Positions 42,191 to 51,357 of a stretch of DNA of 64,000 nt are shown here, piece after piece. The notes below the pieces were generated by a model, which saw nothing but the letters and a program-made list of their open reading frames with translations, had not been told where the DNA came from and did not search any database. A program made the translations under genes and the position numbers. Source of the DNA: Taishania sp045629585. GTDB lineage: Bacteria > Bacteroidota > Bacteroidia > Flavobacteriales_D > Crocinitomicaceae. Positions within the stretch are counted from its first letter, which is position 1; the number at the start of each line of letters is the position of its first letter. Location of the stretch: contig JAZQRM010000049.1 of the NCBI GenBank assembly GCA_045629585.1, forward strand, positions 7,297 to 71,296, in the 5' to 3' direction.

Positions 42191-44731
42191 TTAATCTTCT
42201 GTTGACTCCTCTTCAATTGCTGTGCCATTTTCTTCTCCATCAAAGTTTTCATCCAACTCTTCGTCTTCTTCTTCACTTCTTGGAACACGAGCTACCGCAG
42301 CAATTGCTGCATTTCCTTTAAGGTTAATCAATCTAACCCCTTGAGCTGCACGACCCATTGTACGAATGGTATCCATGTGCATACGGATGGTAACACCTGA
42401 TTTGGTTATGATCATTAAATCCTCTTCATCAGAAACGTTATTGATAGCAAGTAAAGGACCTGTTTTATCAGTGATGGATAAAGTTTTAACTCCCTTACCA
42501 CCTCTGTTTGTTACACGATAAACAGCTTCATCATCTTCAGGATCATTCAAGTAAGTACGTTTTCCGTATCCTTTCTCTGTTACAACTAAAATGGTTGAAT
42601 GGATATCATCAACACACACCATTCCTATAACTTCATCAGAAACGGATGTCAAAGTTACCGCACGAACACCTGAAGCATTTCTTCCCATTGGTCTAACGGT
42701 TGACTCATTAAAACGAATCGCACGTCCATTCTTAGTACCAATTAAAATCTCATTTGATCCGTTTGTTAATTTCGCTTCTAACAATTCATCTCCATCTCTA
42801 ACTGTGATGGCATTAATACCATTAGAACGTGGTCTAGAGTAGGCCTCTAAAGAAGTTTTCTTAATGATTCCATTTTTCGTACACATAACGATAAAGTTAT
42901 TTTCTACATAATCTTTATCTGTTAGATCTTGAACTTTAACATAAGCTTTGATCTTATCATCTTGCTCAATGTTAATCAAGTTCTGAATTGCACGTCCTTT
43001 TGATGTTTTATTTCCTTCTGGAATTTCATAAATACGCATCCAGAAACATTTCCCTTTTTCTGTGAAGATTAAGAGGTAGTTGTGATTGGTAGCGACAAAT
43101 AATGTTTCTAAGAAATCTTTATCTCTAGTGGCAGAACCTTTCGATCCCATACCACCACGATTCTGAACTTTGTATTCATTTAAACTTGTGCGTTTGATGT
43201 ATCCAGCATGAGAAATTGTAACGACAACCTCTTCATCTGGAATTAAATCTTCAATTCGCATTTCCGATGCTGAATATTCAATATCTGAACGTCTATTGTC
43301 ACCGTATTTATCTCTTACGTATACTAATTCATCTTTAATAATTTGCATACGACGCTCTTTTCGAGCTAAGATATCTTTTAGATCCTCGATCAAAGCCATT
43401 AAATCTGCATATTCTGCACGTAGTTTGTCTTGTTCAAGTCCAGTTAATTGTCTTAATCTCATTTCAACAATTGCACGAGATTGAATATCAGATAACGCAA
43501 AACGTGTCATCAATCTTTCGCGTGCTTCTTCAGGACTTTTTGAACTACGAATGATTGCAATAACTTCATCAATATTATCAGAAGCAATGATTAATCCTTC
43601 TAAAATGTGAGCGCGTTCTTCCGCTTTCTTTAATTCAAACTGTGTTCTTCTTACTACGACTTCATGACGGAATTCAACAAAATAATGAATCATTTGTCTC
43701 ATATTCAACAACTGAGGTCGACCTTCCACTAAACAGATGTTATTTACGGAGAATGAAGTTTGTAGTTGTGTGTATTTGAATAATTTATTCAATACTACAT
43801 TTGGTATAGCATCACGTTTTAATTCATAAACAATTCGCATACCATTACGATCTGATTCATCTCTGATGTCAGAAATACCTTCAATCTTTTTATCGTTAAC
43901 TAATTCAGCTGTTTTTTTAATCATTTCAGCTTTATTAACTTGATAAGGAATTTCGGTAACAATAATTTGTTCACGTCCTTGATACTCTTCAATTTCGGCT
44001 TTTGCACGCATTACGACACGTCCACGGCCAGTTGTTAAAGCTTCACGAACGCCATCGTATCCATATATAATACCTCCCGTTGGGAAATCTGGTGCTTTGA
44101 TAATGGTGAATAATTCATCATCCGTAATTTCTTCATTATCTATTAAAGCGATGGTTCCATCGACAACTTCAGTAAGGTTATGAGGGGCCATGTTTGTAGC
44201 CATACCAACGGCAATACCTGACGAACCATTAATAATTAAATTAGGGATTTTTGTCGGTAAAACGGAGGGTTCTTGTAAACTTTCATCAAAATTAGGACGG
44301 AAATCCACGGTATCTTTATCTAAGTCATCCAGCATTTCTTCCGCTATTTTTCGAAGGCGCGCCTCCGTATAACGCATTGCTGCTGGACTATCACCATCAA
44401 CTGAACCAAAGTTACCTTGTCCGTCTACCAATGGGTAACGCAAAGACCAAATTTGGGCCATTCTAACCATTGTGTCGTAAACAGATGAGTCTCCATGCGG
44501 GTGATATTTTCCTAGAACCTCACCAACAATTCTTGCTGATTTTTTGTGAGGTCGATTTGAAAAGACCCCTAAATCTTGCATTCCAAATAAAACACGTCTG
44601 TGAACAGGTTTAAAACCATCACGAACGTCCGGTAATGCACGAGATACTATTACAGACATCGAGTAATCGATGTATGCAGATTTCATCTCTTGCTCAATAT
44701 TTACTTGTATTATTCTTTCTCCGTCTGCCAT
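42191..44731 (-). CDS. gyrA: DNA gyrase subunit A
   Basis: This 846-residue protein is the DNA breakage-reunion subunit of gyrase. The active Tyr is Tyr121 in AMRYTEARL. In the quinolone-binding region HPHGDSSVYD, Ser82 and Asp86 correspond to E. coli Ser83 and Asp87 and are the unmutated residues. The C-terminal beta-pinwheel carries QNRGGMGSKG, a recognisable GyrA-box, which argues for GyrA rather than ParC. The last 30 residues are strongly acidic. gyrB is elsewhere. Confidence 0.95.
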   Translation of the reverse strand: MADGERIIQVNIEQEMKSAYIDYSMSVIVSRALPDVRDGFKPVHRRVLFGMQDLGVFSNRPHKKSARIVGEVLGKYHPHGDSSVYDTMVRMAQIWSLRYPLVDGQGNFGSVDGDSPAAMRYTEARLRKIAEEMLDDLDKDTVDFRPNFDESLQEPSVLPTKIPNLIINGSSGIAVGMATNMAPHNLTEVVDGTIALIDNEEITDDELFTIIKAPDFPTGGIIYGYDGVREALTTGRGRVVMRAKAEIEEYQGREQIIVTEIPYQVNKAEMIKKTAELVNDKKIEGISDIRDESDRNGMRIVYELKRDAIPNVVLNKLFKYTQLQTSFSVNNICLVEGRPQLLNMRQMIHYFVEFRHEVVVRRTQFELKKAEERAHILEGLIIASDNIDEVIAIIRSSKSPEEARERLMTRFALSDIQSRAIVEMRLRQLTGLEQDKLRAEYADLMALIEDLKDILARKERRMQIIKDELVYVRDKYGDNRRSDIEYSASEMRIEDLIPDEEVVVTISHAGYIKRTSLNEYKVQNRGGMGSKGSATRDKDFLETLFVATNHNYLLIFTEKGKCFWMRIYEIPEGNKTSKGRAIQNLINIEQDDKIKAYVKVQDLTDKDYVENNFIVMCTKNGIIKKTSLEAYSRPRSNGINAITVRDGDELLEAKLTNGSNEILIGTKNGRAIRFNESTVRPMGRNASGVRAVTLTSVSDEVIGMVCVDDIHSTILVVTEKGYGKRTYLNDPEDDEAVYRVTNRGGKGVKTLSITDKTGPLLAINNVSDEEDLMIITKSGVTIRMHMDTIRTMGRAAQGVRLINLKGNAAIAAVARVPRSEEEDEELDENFDGEENGTAIEEESTED

Positions 44732-44750
44732 GTTGTCATAGTTTTAGTTC

Positions 44751-44769
44751 TTGCACGCAATTTGTGCAA
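44751..44769. repeat. Inverted repeat just upstream of gyrA
   Basis: TTGCAC (44751-44756) and GTGCAA (44764-44769) are exact reverse complements separated by 7 nt, 20-38 bp upstream of the gyrA ATG. Position suits an operator or a supercoiling-sensitive promoter element. Confidence 0.4.
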
Positions 44770-44882
44770 AGTACAAGTGCCGAAGTTAGTTATTTCGACG
44801 GAAAAAACAATTTTTTTGAAGTGTTTCTTTTATTTGGTACGATAATTGAAAAATTCTCACTAAACTAAGAGACAATTTCACT

Positions 44883-44897
44883 AGCTTGTTAACAGCT
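44883..44897. repeat. Inverted repeat upstream of clpC
   Basis: AGCTTGTTAACAGCT shares both arms with the element at 34295-34311. It lies about 100 bp upstream of the clpC ATG. Confidence 0.42.
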
Positions 44898-44902
44898 ATT
44901 TG

Positions 44903-44924
44903 TGTAAAATCATTGTGTTTTACA
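44903..44924. repeat. Second inverted repeat upstream of clpC
   Basis: TGTAAAA (44903-44909) and TTTTACA (44918-44924) are exact reverse complements separated by 8 nt, 25-46 bp before the clpC -7 element. Confidence 0.45.
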
Positions 44925-44948
44925 AAGAAATTAGCTTAAGGTATTTTT

Positions 44949-44956
44949 TAAATTTG
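44949..44956 (+). promoter_or_regulatory. -7 promoter element of clpC
   Basis: TAAATTTG matches TAnnTTTG and ends 39 nt before the clpC ATG. No -33 TTG at the usual spacing; two inverted repeats lie upstream. Confidence 0.45.
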
Positions 44957-44995
44957 TAAAAAGGGCAGCTTATTAGCTGTGTAAACATTAAGTAT

Positions 44996-47554
44996 ATGGA
45001 AGCAAAATTCTCGCCACGGGTTAAAGATGTAATTTCTTATAGTCGAGAAGAAGCTATGCGTCTTGGGAATGACTTTATAGGAGTTGAACATTTACTTCTT
45101 GGGATTATTCGGGAAGGTGATGGAACGGCGATCCGCTTGTTGAAAGAGTTTAATATTGATTTACGTGCATTACGTGTTGAAGTAGAAACTAATTTACAAG
45201 CGAATACAAGTTCGCGTACGGCTTTGGCAACGCCTAACATACCATTGGTTAAACAAGCTGAAAAGGTTTTAAAAATGACCTATTTAGAATCAAAGTTATT
45301 TAAAAGTCAAATGATCGGTACAGAGCATTTACTGTTGTCTATATTAAGAGATGATAATAGCTATGCTTGTCGATTATTAAATAAATACGGCATAATCTAC
45401 GATAACGTGAAAGAGGAACTAGAAAATATAATGAATGACACTGATTCAGCGATGCCGAACACAGAGTTTCCAAGTGCAGAATTTCCAACAGGTGGAGAAG
45501 AAGAAGGTGGAGATTCTTTTGGGACGCAACGAAAGTCAGCAGATCCAAAGTCAAAAACACCTGTATTAGATAATTTCGGGCGTGATTTAACAAAAATGGC
45601 TGAAGCTGGAAAACTTGATCCTATTGTTGGGCGTGAAAAAGAGATTGAACGTGTTTCTCAAATCTTATCGAGAAGAAAAAAAAATAATCCAATATTAATT
45701 GGTGAACCAGGAGTTGGGAAATCTGCTATAGCTGAAGGTTTGGCTTTAAGAATTGTTCAACGAAAAGTATCCCGTGTTTTGTTTAATAAAAGAATTGTTT
45801 CTTTAGACCTAGCATCTTTAGTCGCTGGTACAAAATATCGTGGTCAGTTTGAAGAGCGAATGAAAGCAGTGATGCAGGAGATTGAAAAAAATCCAGAAAT
45901 CATTCTTTTCATTGATGAAATTCATACGATTATTGGTGCTGGAGGCGCTTCGGGGTCACTTGACGCTTCGAATATGTTCAAACCGGCTTTGGCACGAGGA
46001 GAACTTCAAGCTATTGGAGCAACTACTTTGGATGAATATCGACAGTATATTGAGAAAGATGGAGCTTTGGAGAGACGTTTTCAAAAAGTTATGGTGGAAC
46101 CTACAACTCAAGAGGAAACGATTCAAATTTTGAATAATATCAAAGAGCGTTACGAAGATCATCACTTGGTTAATTACACGGATGAGGCACTTGTTGCGTG
46201 TGTTAAGTTAACAGAGCGGTATATTACGGATCGACATTTGCCAGATAAAGCAATAGATGCTTTGGATGAAGTCGGTTCGAGAGTCCATCTGACAAATATC
46301 AATGTACCTCAAGTAATCATTGAAATTGAAGAACAGATTGAACGTGTAAGTGAAGAGAAAAAGGAAGTTATTCGTCAACAAAAATACGAGGAAGCTGCAA
46401 AATTCAGGGATACGGAGCGTCAATTGTCTGAACAGTTAGATATTGAGAAACGTAAGTGGGAAGAGGAGTCTAAAAACAACCGCGTTACAGTGACGGAAGA
46501 AAATGTTGCGGAAGTAGTGTCGATGATGTCAGGCGTGCCGGTTACTCGTGTTTCTCAATCTGAAACTGGGAAATTAATTGCAATGGCTGAAACGATGAAA
46601 GGCAAAGTTGTTGGGCAAGATGAGGCTGTATCTAAAGTAGTTAAGGCTATTCAAAGAAATCGCGCTGGATTAAAAGATCCTAATAAACCAATTGGTTCAT
46701 TCTTTTTCTTAGGGCCAACAGGAGTAGGAAAAACGCAGTTAGCAAAGGTTTTAGCACAAAATATATTCGACACGGAAGATGCCTTAATTCGCATCGACAT
46801 GTCTGAATACATGGAGAAATTTTCAATCTCACGTTTAGTTGGAGCTCCTCCAGGGTACGTAGGATATGAAGAAGGAGGGCAATTAACGGAGAAAGTTAGA
46901 CGCAAGCCTTATTCAATAGTTTTGTTGGACGAGATTGAAAAAGCGCATCCGGATGTCTTTAATCTATTACTACAAGTTCTAGATGATGGGCACATGACAG
47001 ATGGATTAGGTCGTAAAATTGATTTTAAAAACACTATCCTAATTATGACCTCAAATATCGGAGCTCGTCAATTGGCTGACTTTGGAGCAGGTGTCGGATT
47101 TGGAACAAAAGCGAAGGAAGAGCAAAAGTCGGATCATGCTCGATCTGTGGTGCAAGCTGCACTTAGAAAAGCATTTTCTCCAGAGTTTTTAAACCGTGTC
47201 GATGACATGATTATGTTTAATTCACTGAAGCGTGAAGATATTCATAAAATTATAGATATCGAATTGGAAAAATTGTATAAAAGAATTAGTGATTTAGGTT
47301 ACTCGATTGAGTTAACTGAAAAAGCAAAGGATTTTATAGTTGAAAAAGGGTATGATGAGAAATTTGGTGCACGTCCATTGAAGCGTGCAATCCAAAAATA
47401 CATTGAAGATCCATTAGCTGAAGAGATTATTAATGCAACATTAGTTAGTGGAGATAAGCTCTTAATGGATGTAAATGAAGAAGCTGATGGCTTGAAAACG
47501 GTTACTAATAAAAAAGGTAAAACAAAAGCCGCAAAATCGGATGAAGAGATTTAA
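44996..47554 (+). CDS. clpC: Clp protease ATP-binding subunit ClpC
   Basis: This 852-residue AAA+ unfoldase feeds proteins to ClpP. The N-domain has two repeats (residues 1-145). The first AAA module has Walker A GEPGVGKSA near 236-244; a UVR-like middle segment (KKEVIRQQKYEEAAKFRDTE) near 455-474 distinguishes ClpC from ClpA and ClpB; the second module has GPTGVGKTQ near 572-580 and ends in a ClpB-like small domain. No clpP, ctsR or mcsAB gene is adjacent. It has its own terminator. Confidence 0.94.
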   Translation: MEAKFSPRVKDVISYSREEAMRLGNDFIGVEHLLLGIIREGDGTAIRLLKEFNIDLRALRVEVETNLQANTSSRTALATPNIPLVKQAEKVLKMTYLESKLFKSQMIGTEHLLLSILRDDNSYACRLLNKYGIIYDNVKEELENIMNDTDSAMPNTEFPSAEFPTGGEEEGGDSFGTQRKSADPKSKTPVLDNFGRDLTKMAEAGKLDPIVGREKEIERVSQILSRRKKNNPILIGEPGVGKSAIAEGLALRIVQRKVSRVLFNKRIVSLDLASLVAGTKYRGQFEERMKAVMQEIEKNPEIILFIDEIHTIIGAGGASGSLDASNMFKPALARGELQAIGATTLDEYRQYIEKDGALERRFQKVMVEPTTQEETIQILNNIKERYEDHHLVNYTDEALVACVKLTERYITDRHLPDKAIDALDEVGSRVHLTNINVPQVIIEIEEQIERVSEEKKEVIRQQKYEEAAKFRDTERQLSEQLDIEKRKWEEESKNNRVTVTEENVAEVVSMMSGVPVTRVSQSETGKLIAMAETMKGKVVGQDEAVSKVVKAIQRNRAGLKDPNKPIGSFFFLGPTGVGKTQLAKVLAQNIFDTEDALIRIDMSEYMEKFSISRLVGAPPGYVGYEEGGQLTEKVRRKPYSIVLLDEIEKAHPDVFNLLLQVLDDGHMTDGLGRKIDFKNTILIMTSNIGARQLADFGAGVGFGTKAKEEQKSDHARSVVQAALRKAFSPEFLNRVDDMIMFNSLKREDIHKIIDIELEKLYKRISDLGYSIELTEKAKDFIVEKGYDEKFGARPLKRAIQKYIEDPLAEEIINATLVSGDKLLMDVNEEADGLKTVTNKKGKTKAAKSDEEI

Positions 47555-47575
47555 TGTGAATCTTAAGATTTAAGT

Positions 47576-47614
47576 AAAAGGGGAGTAGTCAAATTGATTA
47601 CTCCCCTTTTTTTT
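47576..47614 (+). terminator. Terminator after clpC
   Basis: GGGGAGTA (47580-47587) and TACTCCCC (47599-47606) form a perfect 8-bp stem, extended by A/T pairs and followed by eight Ts. Confidence 0.88.
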
Positions 47615-47630
47615 GAATTGTATAGTGATA

Positions 47631-47657
47631 AAAAAAGGCTACCTAAGTAGCCTTTTA
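47631..47657 (-). terminator. Terminator after the cold-shock gene
   Basis: AAAAGGCTAC and GTAGCCTTTT form a perfect 10-bp stem (4-nt loop) with seven Ts on the minus strand, 17 nt beyond the stop codon at 47675. Confidence 0.85.
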
Positions 47658-47674
47658 AAAGTTATTCGCAATTA

Positions 47675-47866
47675 TTATTTCTTAGAAACGTTAACAGCGT
47701 TTAATCCTTTACGTCCTTCTTCCAAATCGAATGTTACTTCGTCTTTTTCCAAAACTTGTTCTTTTAATCCAGAAACATGTACAAAGTACTCTTTTCCTGA
47801 ATCTGTGTCAACGATGAAACCAAAACCTTTAGTTTCATTGAAGAATTTTACGATTCCTGTATGCAT
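47675..47866 (-). CDS. Cold-shock domain RNA chaperone (CspA-like)
   Basis: This 63-residue protein is a single cold-shock domain that binds single-stranded nucleic acid. RNP1 is KGFGFIV (residues 13-19) and RNP2 is YFVHVS (27-32); the N-terminus GIVKFFN is diagnostic. The length is that of the CspA family. Family members are often induced after temperature downshift or are constitutive; the 5' region here shows no exact promoter consensus. Confidence 0.9.
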   Translation of the reverse strand: MHTGIVKFFNETKGFGFIVDTDSGKEYFVHVSGLKEQVLEKDEVTFDLEEGRKGLNAVNVSKK

Positions 47867-47934
47867 TATTTATTATATTATACTGAAAGGTAAAAATATT
47901 TATTGACTTAACAATATTTTTTTGAAAAATTCAC

Positions 47935-48237
47935 TTATTTATCTAAAAAGCCATTAAATTTTGACAACGTACTCCAGGCCTCTGGTCTAGCACCGAACCA
48001 TGGTTTAATTGTATTCCATATTTCAGTGAACGCTTCTGATTTTCTGTATCTCTCTAAATCAGCTTCTTCGTCCCAATCAGAATAGGTAAAACAAATGGTA
48101 GGGTTTTGAATATCTTGTAGCATCTGCATTCCATTGCACCCTTCAAAGTTATTGACAATCTGTTTTACAGTTTCAAAGTGAGCTAAAAAAAGCTTTAAAT
48201 CTTCTGGTTTAAAGGTCAATTTGACTATACGTATCAT
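47935..48237 (-). CDS. Antibiotic biosynthesis monooxygenase (ABM)-type protein
   Basis: This 100-residue protein has the ferredoxin-like ABM fold pattern: IRIVKLTFKPEDLKLFLAHF at the start, the central CNGMQMLQDIQNP near residues 34-46, and SDWDEEADLERYRKSEAFTE near 54-73. ABM-domain proteins act as small monooxygenases on quinols or as degraders of small reactive carbonyls. The substrate is unknown. It begins 5 nt after the SAM-hydrolase gene stop and appears to be cotranscribed with it. Confidence 0.78.
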   Translation of the reverse strand: MIRIVKLTFKPEDLKLFLAHFETVKQIVNNFEGCNGMQMLQDIQNPTICFTYSDWDEEADLERYRKSEAFTEIWNTIKPWFGARPEAWSTLSKFNGFLDK

Positions 48238-48242
48238 ACTAT

Positions 48243-49106
48243 TTATACTATTAAATCATCAAATGATGAACGTGATCCTGCAGGCTCAAAAGATATTCGA
48301 ATTGTACCCCCGATTTCTAATCCAAATAAGCGTTGTGCGCCACCTGCACCGTTATTTGCGCCTCGATTTATGGCAATTGTAAGTAAGCCTGATTCGCTAA
48401 ATAAAGCAACTTTATCTCCTTCTTGTACTTCATTGTACGTATGTGAAATGCGGTCAATTACATAGCCAGCTCCTTCTTTCATTTTTAATTTAAATGGCTC
48501 ATCTTTACCAATTAACTGGAAAAGATTCCGGTCAATATTAGTTATTGCATTACCAAAGGAATCAAAGTGAATGATAGTACCTTTAATTAGATTTTCTTCC
48601 GTCACAGGATTGGATGCAAATGCTGATTTGTAAGAAGAATAAGGTGATCCAATCTGTTCCGCAGGTGTATTCTTAAATAATAATGCTGCGGTTGGAACTA
48701 AAATATTTTTTGTAGGAAAACGAAACGCATTTTGGTTCGATAACACGTCATCAATACGATAAAAACCTTGGGGTTTTCTACCTCTCAAAAGGGCTCCAAA
48801 GAAGCCATTGTCATTGCCAACAAAATATTGATTTTCAAATTCCATGATCGATGGAAAAGAACCTTCTGAATTTCCGAAATTGATGATCGGCTCAGAGTCC
48901 ACTCCAATAATATGAATAGTACCTTCTGGGAAGCTCTGATAGGCTTGTGACACTTGAAACGAAGCCTCTACTACGTTAAAAGGTTTAATATCGTGAGAAA
49001 TATCAATTATATAAGCATCAGGACATAGCTGAAGTATTTGTGCCTTCACTGCTGCCACATAAAAATCTTTAATTCCCCAATCTGTCGTTAATGTAATAAA
49101 GCGCAT
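48243..49106 (-). CDS. SAM hydroxide adenosyltransferase (DUF62 family)
   Basis: This 287-residue protein is related to fluorinase and chlorinase but belongs to the water-using branch, which splits S-adenosylmethionine to adenosine and methionine. The N-terminal TLTTDWGIKDFYVAAVKAQI contains the conserved Asp and the family signature; HIIGVDSEP near residues 70-78 and DSFGNAITNID near 184-194 line the SAM site. A 23-residue halogenase-specific insertion is not apparent. The physiological reason for hydrolysing SAM is unclear. Confidence 0.85.
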   Translation of the reverse strand: MRFITLTTDWGIKDFYVAAVKAQILQLCPDAYIIDISHDIKPFNVVEASFQVSQAYQSFPEGTIHIIGVDSEPIINFGNSEGSFPSIMEFENQYFVGNDNGFFGALLRGRKPQGFYRIDDVLSNQNAFRFPTKNILVPTAALLFKNTPAEQIGSPYSSYKSAFASNPVTEENLIKGTIIHFDSFGNAITNIDRNLFQLIGKDEPFKLKMKEGAGYVIDRISHTYNEVQEGDKVALFSESGLLTIAINRGANNGAGGAQRLFGLEIGGTIRISFEPAGSRSSFDDLIV

Positions 49107-49158
49107 TTGTTTTCTATCAATAGTGCTGTAATTTGAACTATTTTTTTCTACTTTTGGT

Positions 49159-49166
49159 CAAAATTA
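49159..49166 (-). promoter_or_regulatory. -7 promoter element of the SAM hydrolase-ABM operon
   Basis: TAATTTTG on the minus strand matches TAnnTTTG and ends 52 nt before the ATG at 49106. No -33 TTG at the usual spacing. Confidence 0.38.
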
Positions 49167-49211
49167 ACGTTATTCAAGCTAATTTCAGTACTCATTTAAT
49201 ATTTTGTTGCT

Positions 49212-50231
49212 TTGTTAGAACGAAGAATCGAAATTGAAGACATCAATCCCATTGAAATATTCGGGATTAACAACGCGAAATTCAAACACATAAAAAGTTT
49301 TTTTCCAAAACTAAAAATAATCGCGCGAGGAAATATTATTACGCTCAATGGAGAAGAAGAGGTAATGGATGAGTTTGAGCGTAAATGGGATCTATTACTA
49401 CGTCACTACCGTAAATTCAGTACGCTTTCAGAAAACAACATAGATAATTTAATGTTAGCTGATGGGCAATCATTGTTAACAATTGAACAAGGAGGTGAAA
49501 CCTTAGTTCATGGGAATGGCGGTAACAAAATTAAAGCACGCACACTGAATCAAAAACGATTAGTTCATGAAATTAATCGAAATGATATGGTTTTTGCTGT
49601 AGGACCAGCAGGAACAGGGAAAACGTATACAGCGGTTGCATTAGCAGTAAGAGCACTAAAAGCTAAAGAAGTTAAGCGTATTATTCTTACCCGACCAGCA
49701 GTAGAGGCTGGCGAAAATTTAGGCTTTCTTCCAGGTGATTTAAAGGAAAAGCTCGATCCCTATATGATGCCTCTTTATGATGCACTAAGAGATATGATAC
49801 CTGGTGAAAAACTAGCGGATATGCTTGAATATGGTGTTATTGAAATCGCTCCATTAGCTTTTATGCGTGGACGAACACTCGATAATGCCTTCGTTATTTT
49901 AGATGAAGCTCAAAATACGACGACCATGCAGATGAAAATGTTTCTAACAAGGATGGGGATGACTGCAAAGTTTGTAATTACCGGTGATATGTCGCAAATA
50001 GACTTGCCTAGAAAGCAAAAGTCAGGACTGACATACGCAATGGATATTTTAAAAGATGTTGAAGGTATTTCAATTGTGCGTTTACAACAAAGTGATGTAA
50101 TTAGACATACTTTAGTTAAGCGTATTATCGATGCTTTTGACAAAGCGGAAGTGAAAGAAGAAAACGAACGAGCTGAACAGATTGCACAAAGAAATAAAGA
50201 ACAAAATACTAATATAGAAAACAACCAATAA
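49212..50231 (+). CDS. phoH: PhoH-family ATPase, TTG start
   Basis: This 339-residue protein has an N-terminal KH-like RNA-binding region (residues 10-80) and a P-loop ATPase core with Walker A GPAGTGKTYT near 131-140 and LDEAQN near 233-238. PhoH/YbeZ proteins are linked to RNA processing and ribosome assembly. The start must be TTG at 49212: an in-frame TAA lies at 49197-49199 and the first ATG would remove the first 51 residues. Its stop overlaps the purC start by 1 nt (TAATG). Confidence 0.88.
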   Translation: MLERRIEIEDINPIEIFGINNAKFKHIKSFFPKLKIIARGNIITLNGEEEVMDEFERKWDLLLRHYRKFSTLSENNIDNLMLADGQSLLTIEQGGETLVHGNGGNKIKARTLNQKRLVHEINRNDMVFAVGPAGTGKTYTAVALAVRALKAKEVKRIILTRPAVEAGENLGFLPGDLKEKLDPYMMPLYDALRDMIPGEKLADMLEYGVIEIAPLAFMRGRTLDNAFVILDEAQNTTTMQMKMFLTRMGMTAKFVITGDMSQIDLPRKQKSGLTYAMDILKDVEGISIVRLQQSDVIRHTLVKRIIDAFDKAEVKEENERAEQIAQRNKEQNTNIENNQ

Positions 50232-51178
50232 TGGATAAGGCTATTATAAAATCTGATTTTAACTTTCCAGGACAGAAGAAAGTTTATAAAGGAAAAGTAC
50301 GAGATGTTTATACATTGGAAAATGACATCTTGGTTATGGTCGCATCTGACCGTATATCTGCATTTGACCACGTACTTCCGAAAGGGATTCCTCACAAGGG
50401 ACAAGTTTTAAATCAAGTTGCAACCTTATTTCTTAATGAAACAAAAGATATTGTGCCTAATTGGCTAATAGGTACACCAGACCCATCTGTTGCAATTGGT
50501 TACGCTTGTGAACCTATACGTGTTGAAATGGTTATTCGTGGATATCTGGCAGGACATGCTGCACGCGAATATGCAGCTGGAAAACGGGAGATATGTGGTG
50601 TTATTATGCCTGAAGGAATGAAAGAAAACGACAAATTTCCAACTCCGATTATTACTCCAGCAACTAAGGCTGATGAAGGACACGACGAAGATATATCCCG
50701 TGAAGATATTATTGGGAAAGGAATACTTTCAGAGGAGGTTTATGCTCAATTAGAAAAATATACACATGCATTATTTCAACGTGGGACAGAAATTGCTGCC
50801 AAACATGGATTAATCTTAGTGGACACAAAATATGAATTTGGAATTCGTAATGGAGAAGTAATTTTAATTGATGAAATTCATACACCTGATTCTTCTCGCT
50901 ATTTTTATGCAGATGGTTATGAAGAACGCCAAAATAAAGGCGAACAACAAAAACAACTATCGAAAGAATTTGTTCGTCAATGGCTCATCGAAAATAAGTT
51001 TCAAGGACTTGAAGGTCAAGTAATCCCTGATATGCCAGATGAATTTGTAAATACAATTACAGAGCGTTATATTGAATTGTATGAAAAAATCACAGGTGAC
51101 AAATTTATACCTGCTGATACAAGAAATATTGAACAACGTATTGAACATAATGTTGTGGAGTTTTTAAAGACTTTATAG
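50231..51178 (+). CDS. purC: SAICAR synthetase
   Basis: This 315-residue enzyme joins aspartate to CAIR in de novo purine synthesis. Landmarks are GKVRDVYTLEND near residues 22-33, SDRISAFDHVLPKGIPHKG near 39-57, the VRGYLAGHAAREY-like segment near 100, and LVDTKYEFG near 196-204. Several Bacteroidota have the longer ~315-residue form. It is translationally coupled to phoH and followed by a terminator. Confidence 0.94.
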   Translation: MDKAIIKSDFNFPGQKKVYKGKVRDVYTLENDILVMVASDRISAFDHVLPKGIPHKGQVLNQVATLFLNETKDIVPNWLIGTPDPSVAIGYACEPIRVEMVIRGYLAGHAAREYAAGKREICGVIMPEGMKENDKFPTPIITPATKADEGHDEDISREDIIGKGILSEEVYAQLEKYTHALFQRGTEIAAKHGLILVDTKYEFGIRNGEVILIDEIHTPDSSRYFYADGYEERQNKGEQQKQLSKEFVRQWLIENKFQGLEGQVIPDMPDEFVNTITERYIELYEKITGDKFIPADTRNIEQRIEHNVVEFLKTL

Positions 51179-51194
51179 TGCTAAATATTTTATT

Positions 51195-51220
51195 AAAAGG
51201 ATCCGTGAGGGTCCTTTTTT
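51195..51220 (+). terminator. Terminator after purC
   Basis: AAAAGGATCC and GGGTCCTTTT form a 10-bp stem with one T-G pair and a 4-nt loop, followed by further Ts. Confidence 0.75.
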
Positions 51221-51326
51221 GCTTTTGAAAAAGTGAGTGTTTGTAAACACAATGTTATTTATTTCGGTTTTTAAGGAAAGAATAGATTAAAATAAGCAAG
51301 GATGCGATTTATCAGTCTTTAATTTC

Positions 51327-51350
51327 TATTTTTGCGCTTGTATATATTTG
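51327..51350 (+). promoter_or_regulatory. Two tandem -7 elements before ccsA
   Basis: TATTTTTG (51327-51334) and TATATTTG (51343-51350) both match TAnnTTTG. The second ends only 7 nt before the ATG at 51358. No -33 TTG at the usual spacing for either. Confidence 0.42.
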
Positions 51351-51357
51351 GGATATT

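Noticed and set aside
47613..47906. Plus-strand open frame across the cold-shock gene
   Set aside because: It overlaps the complete cold-shock coding sequence and begins in the terminator region; no domain is seen.
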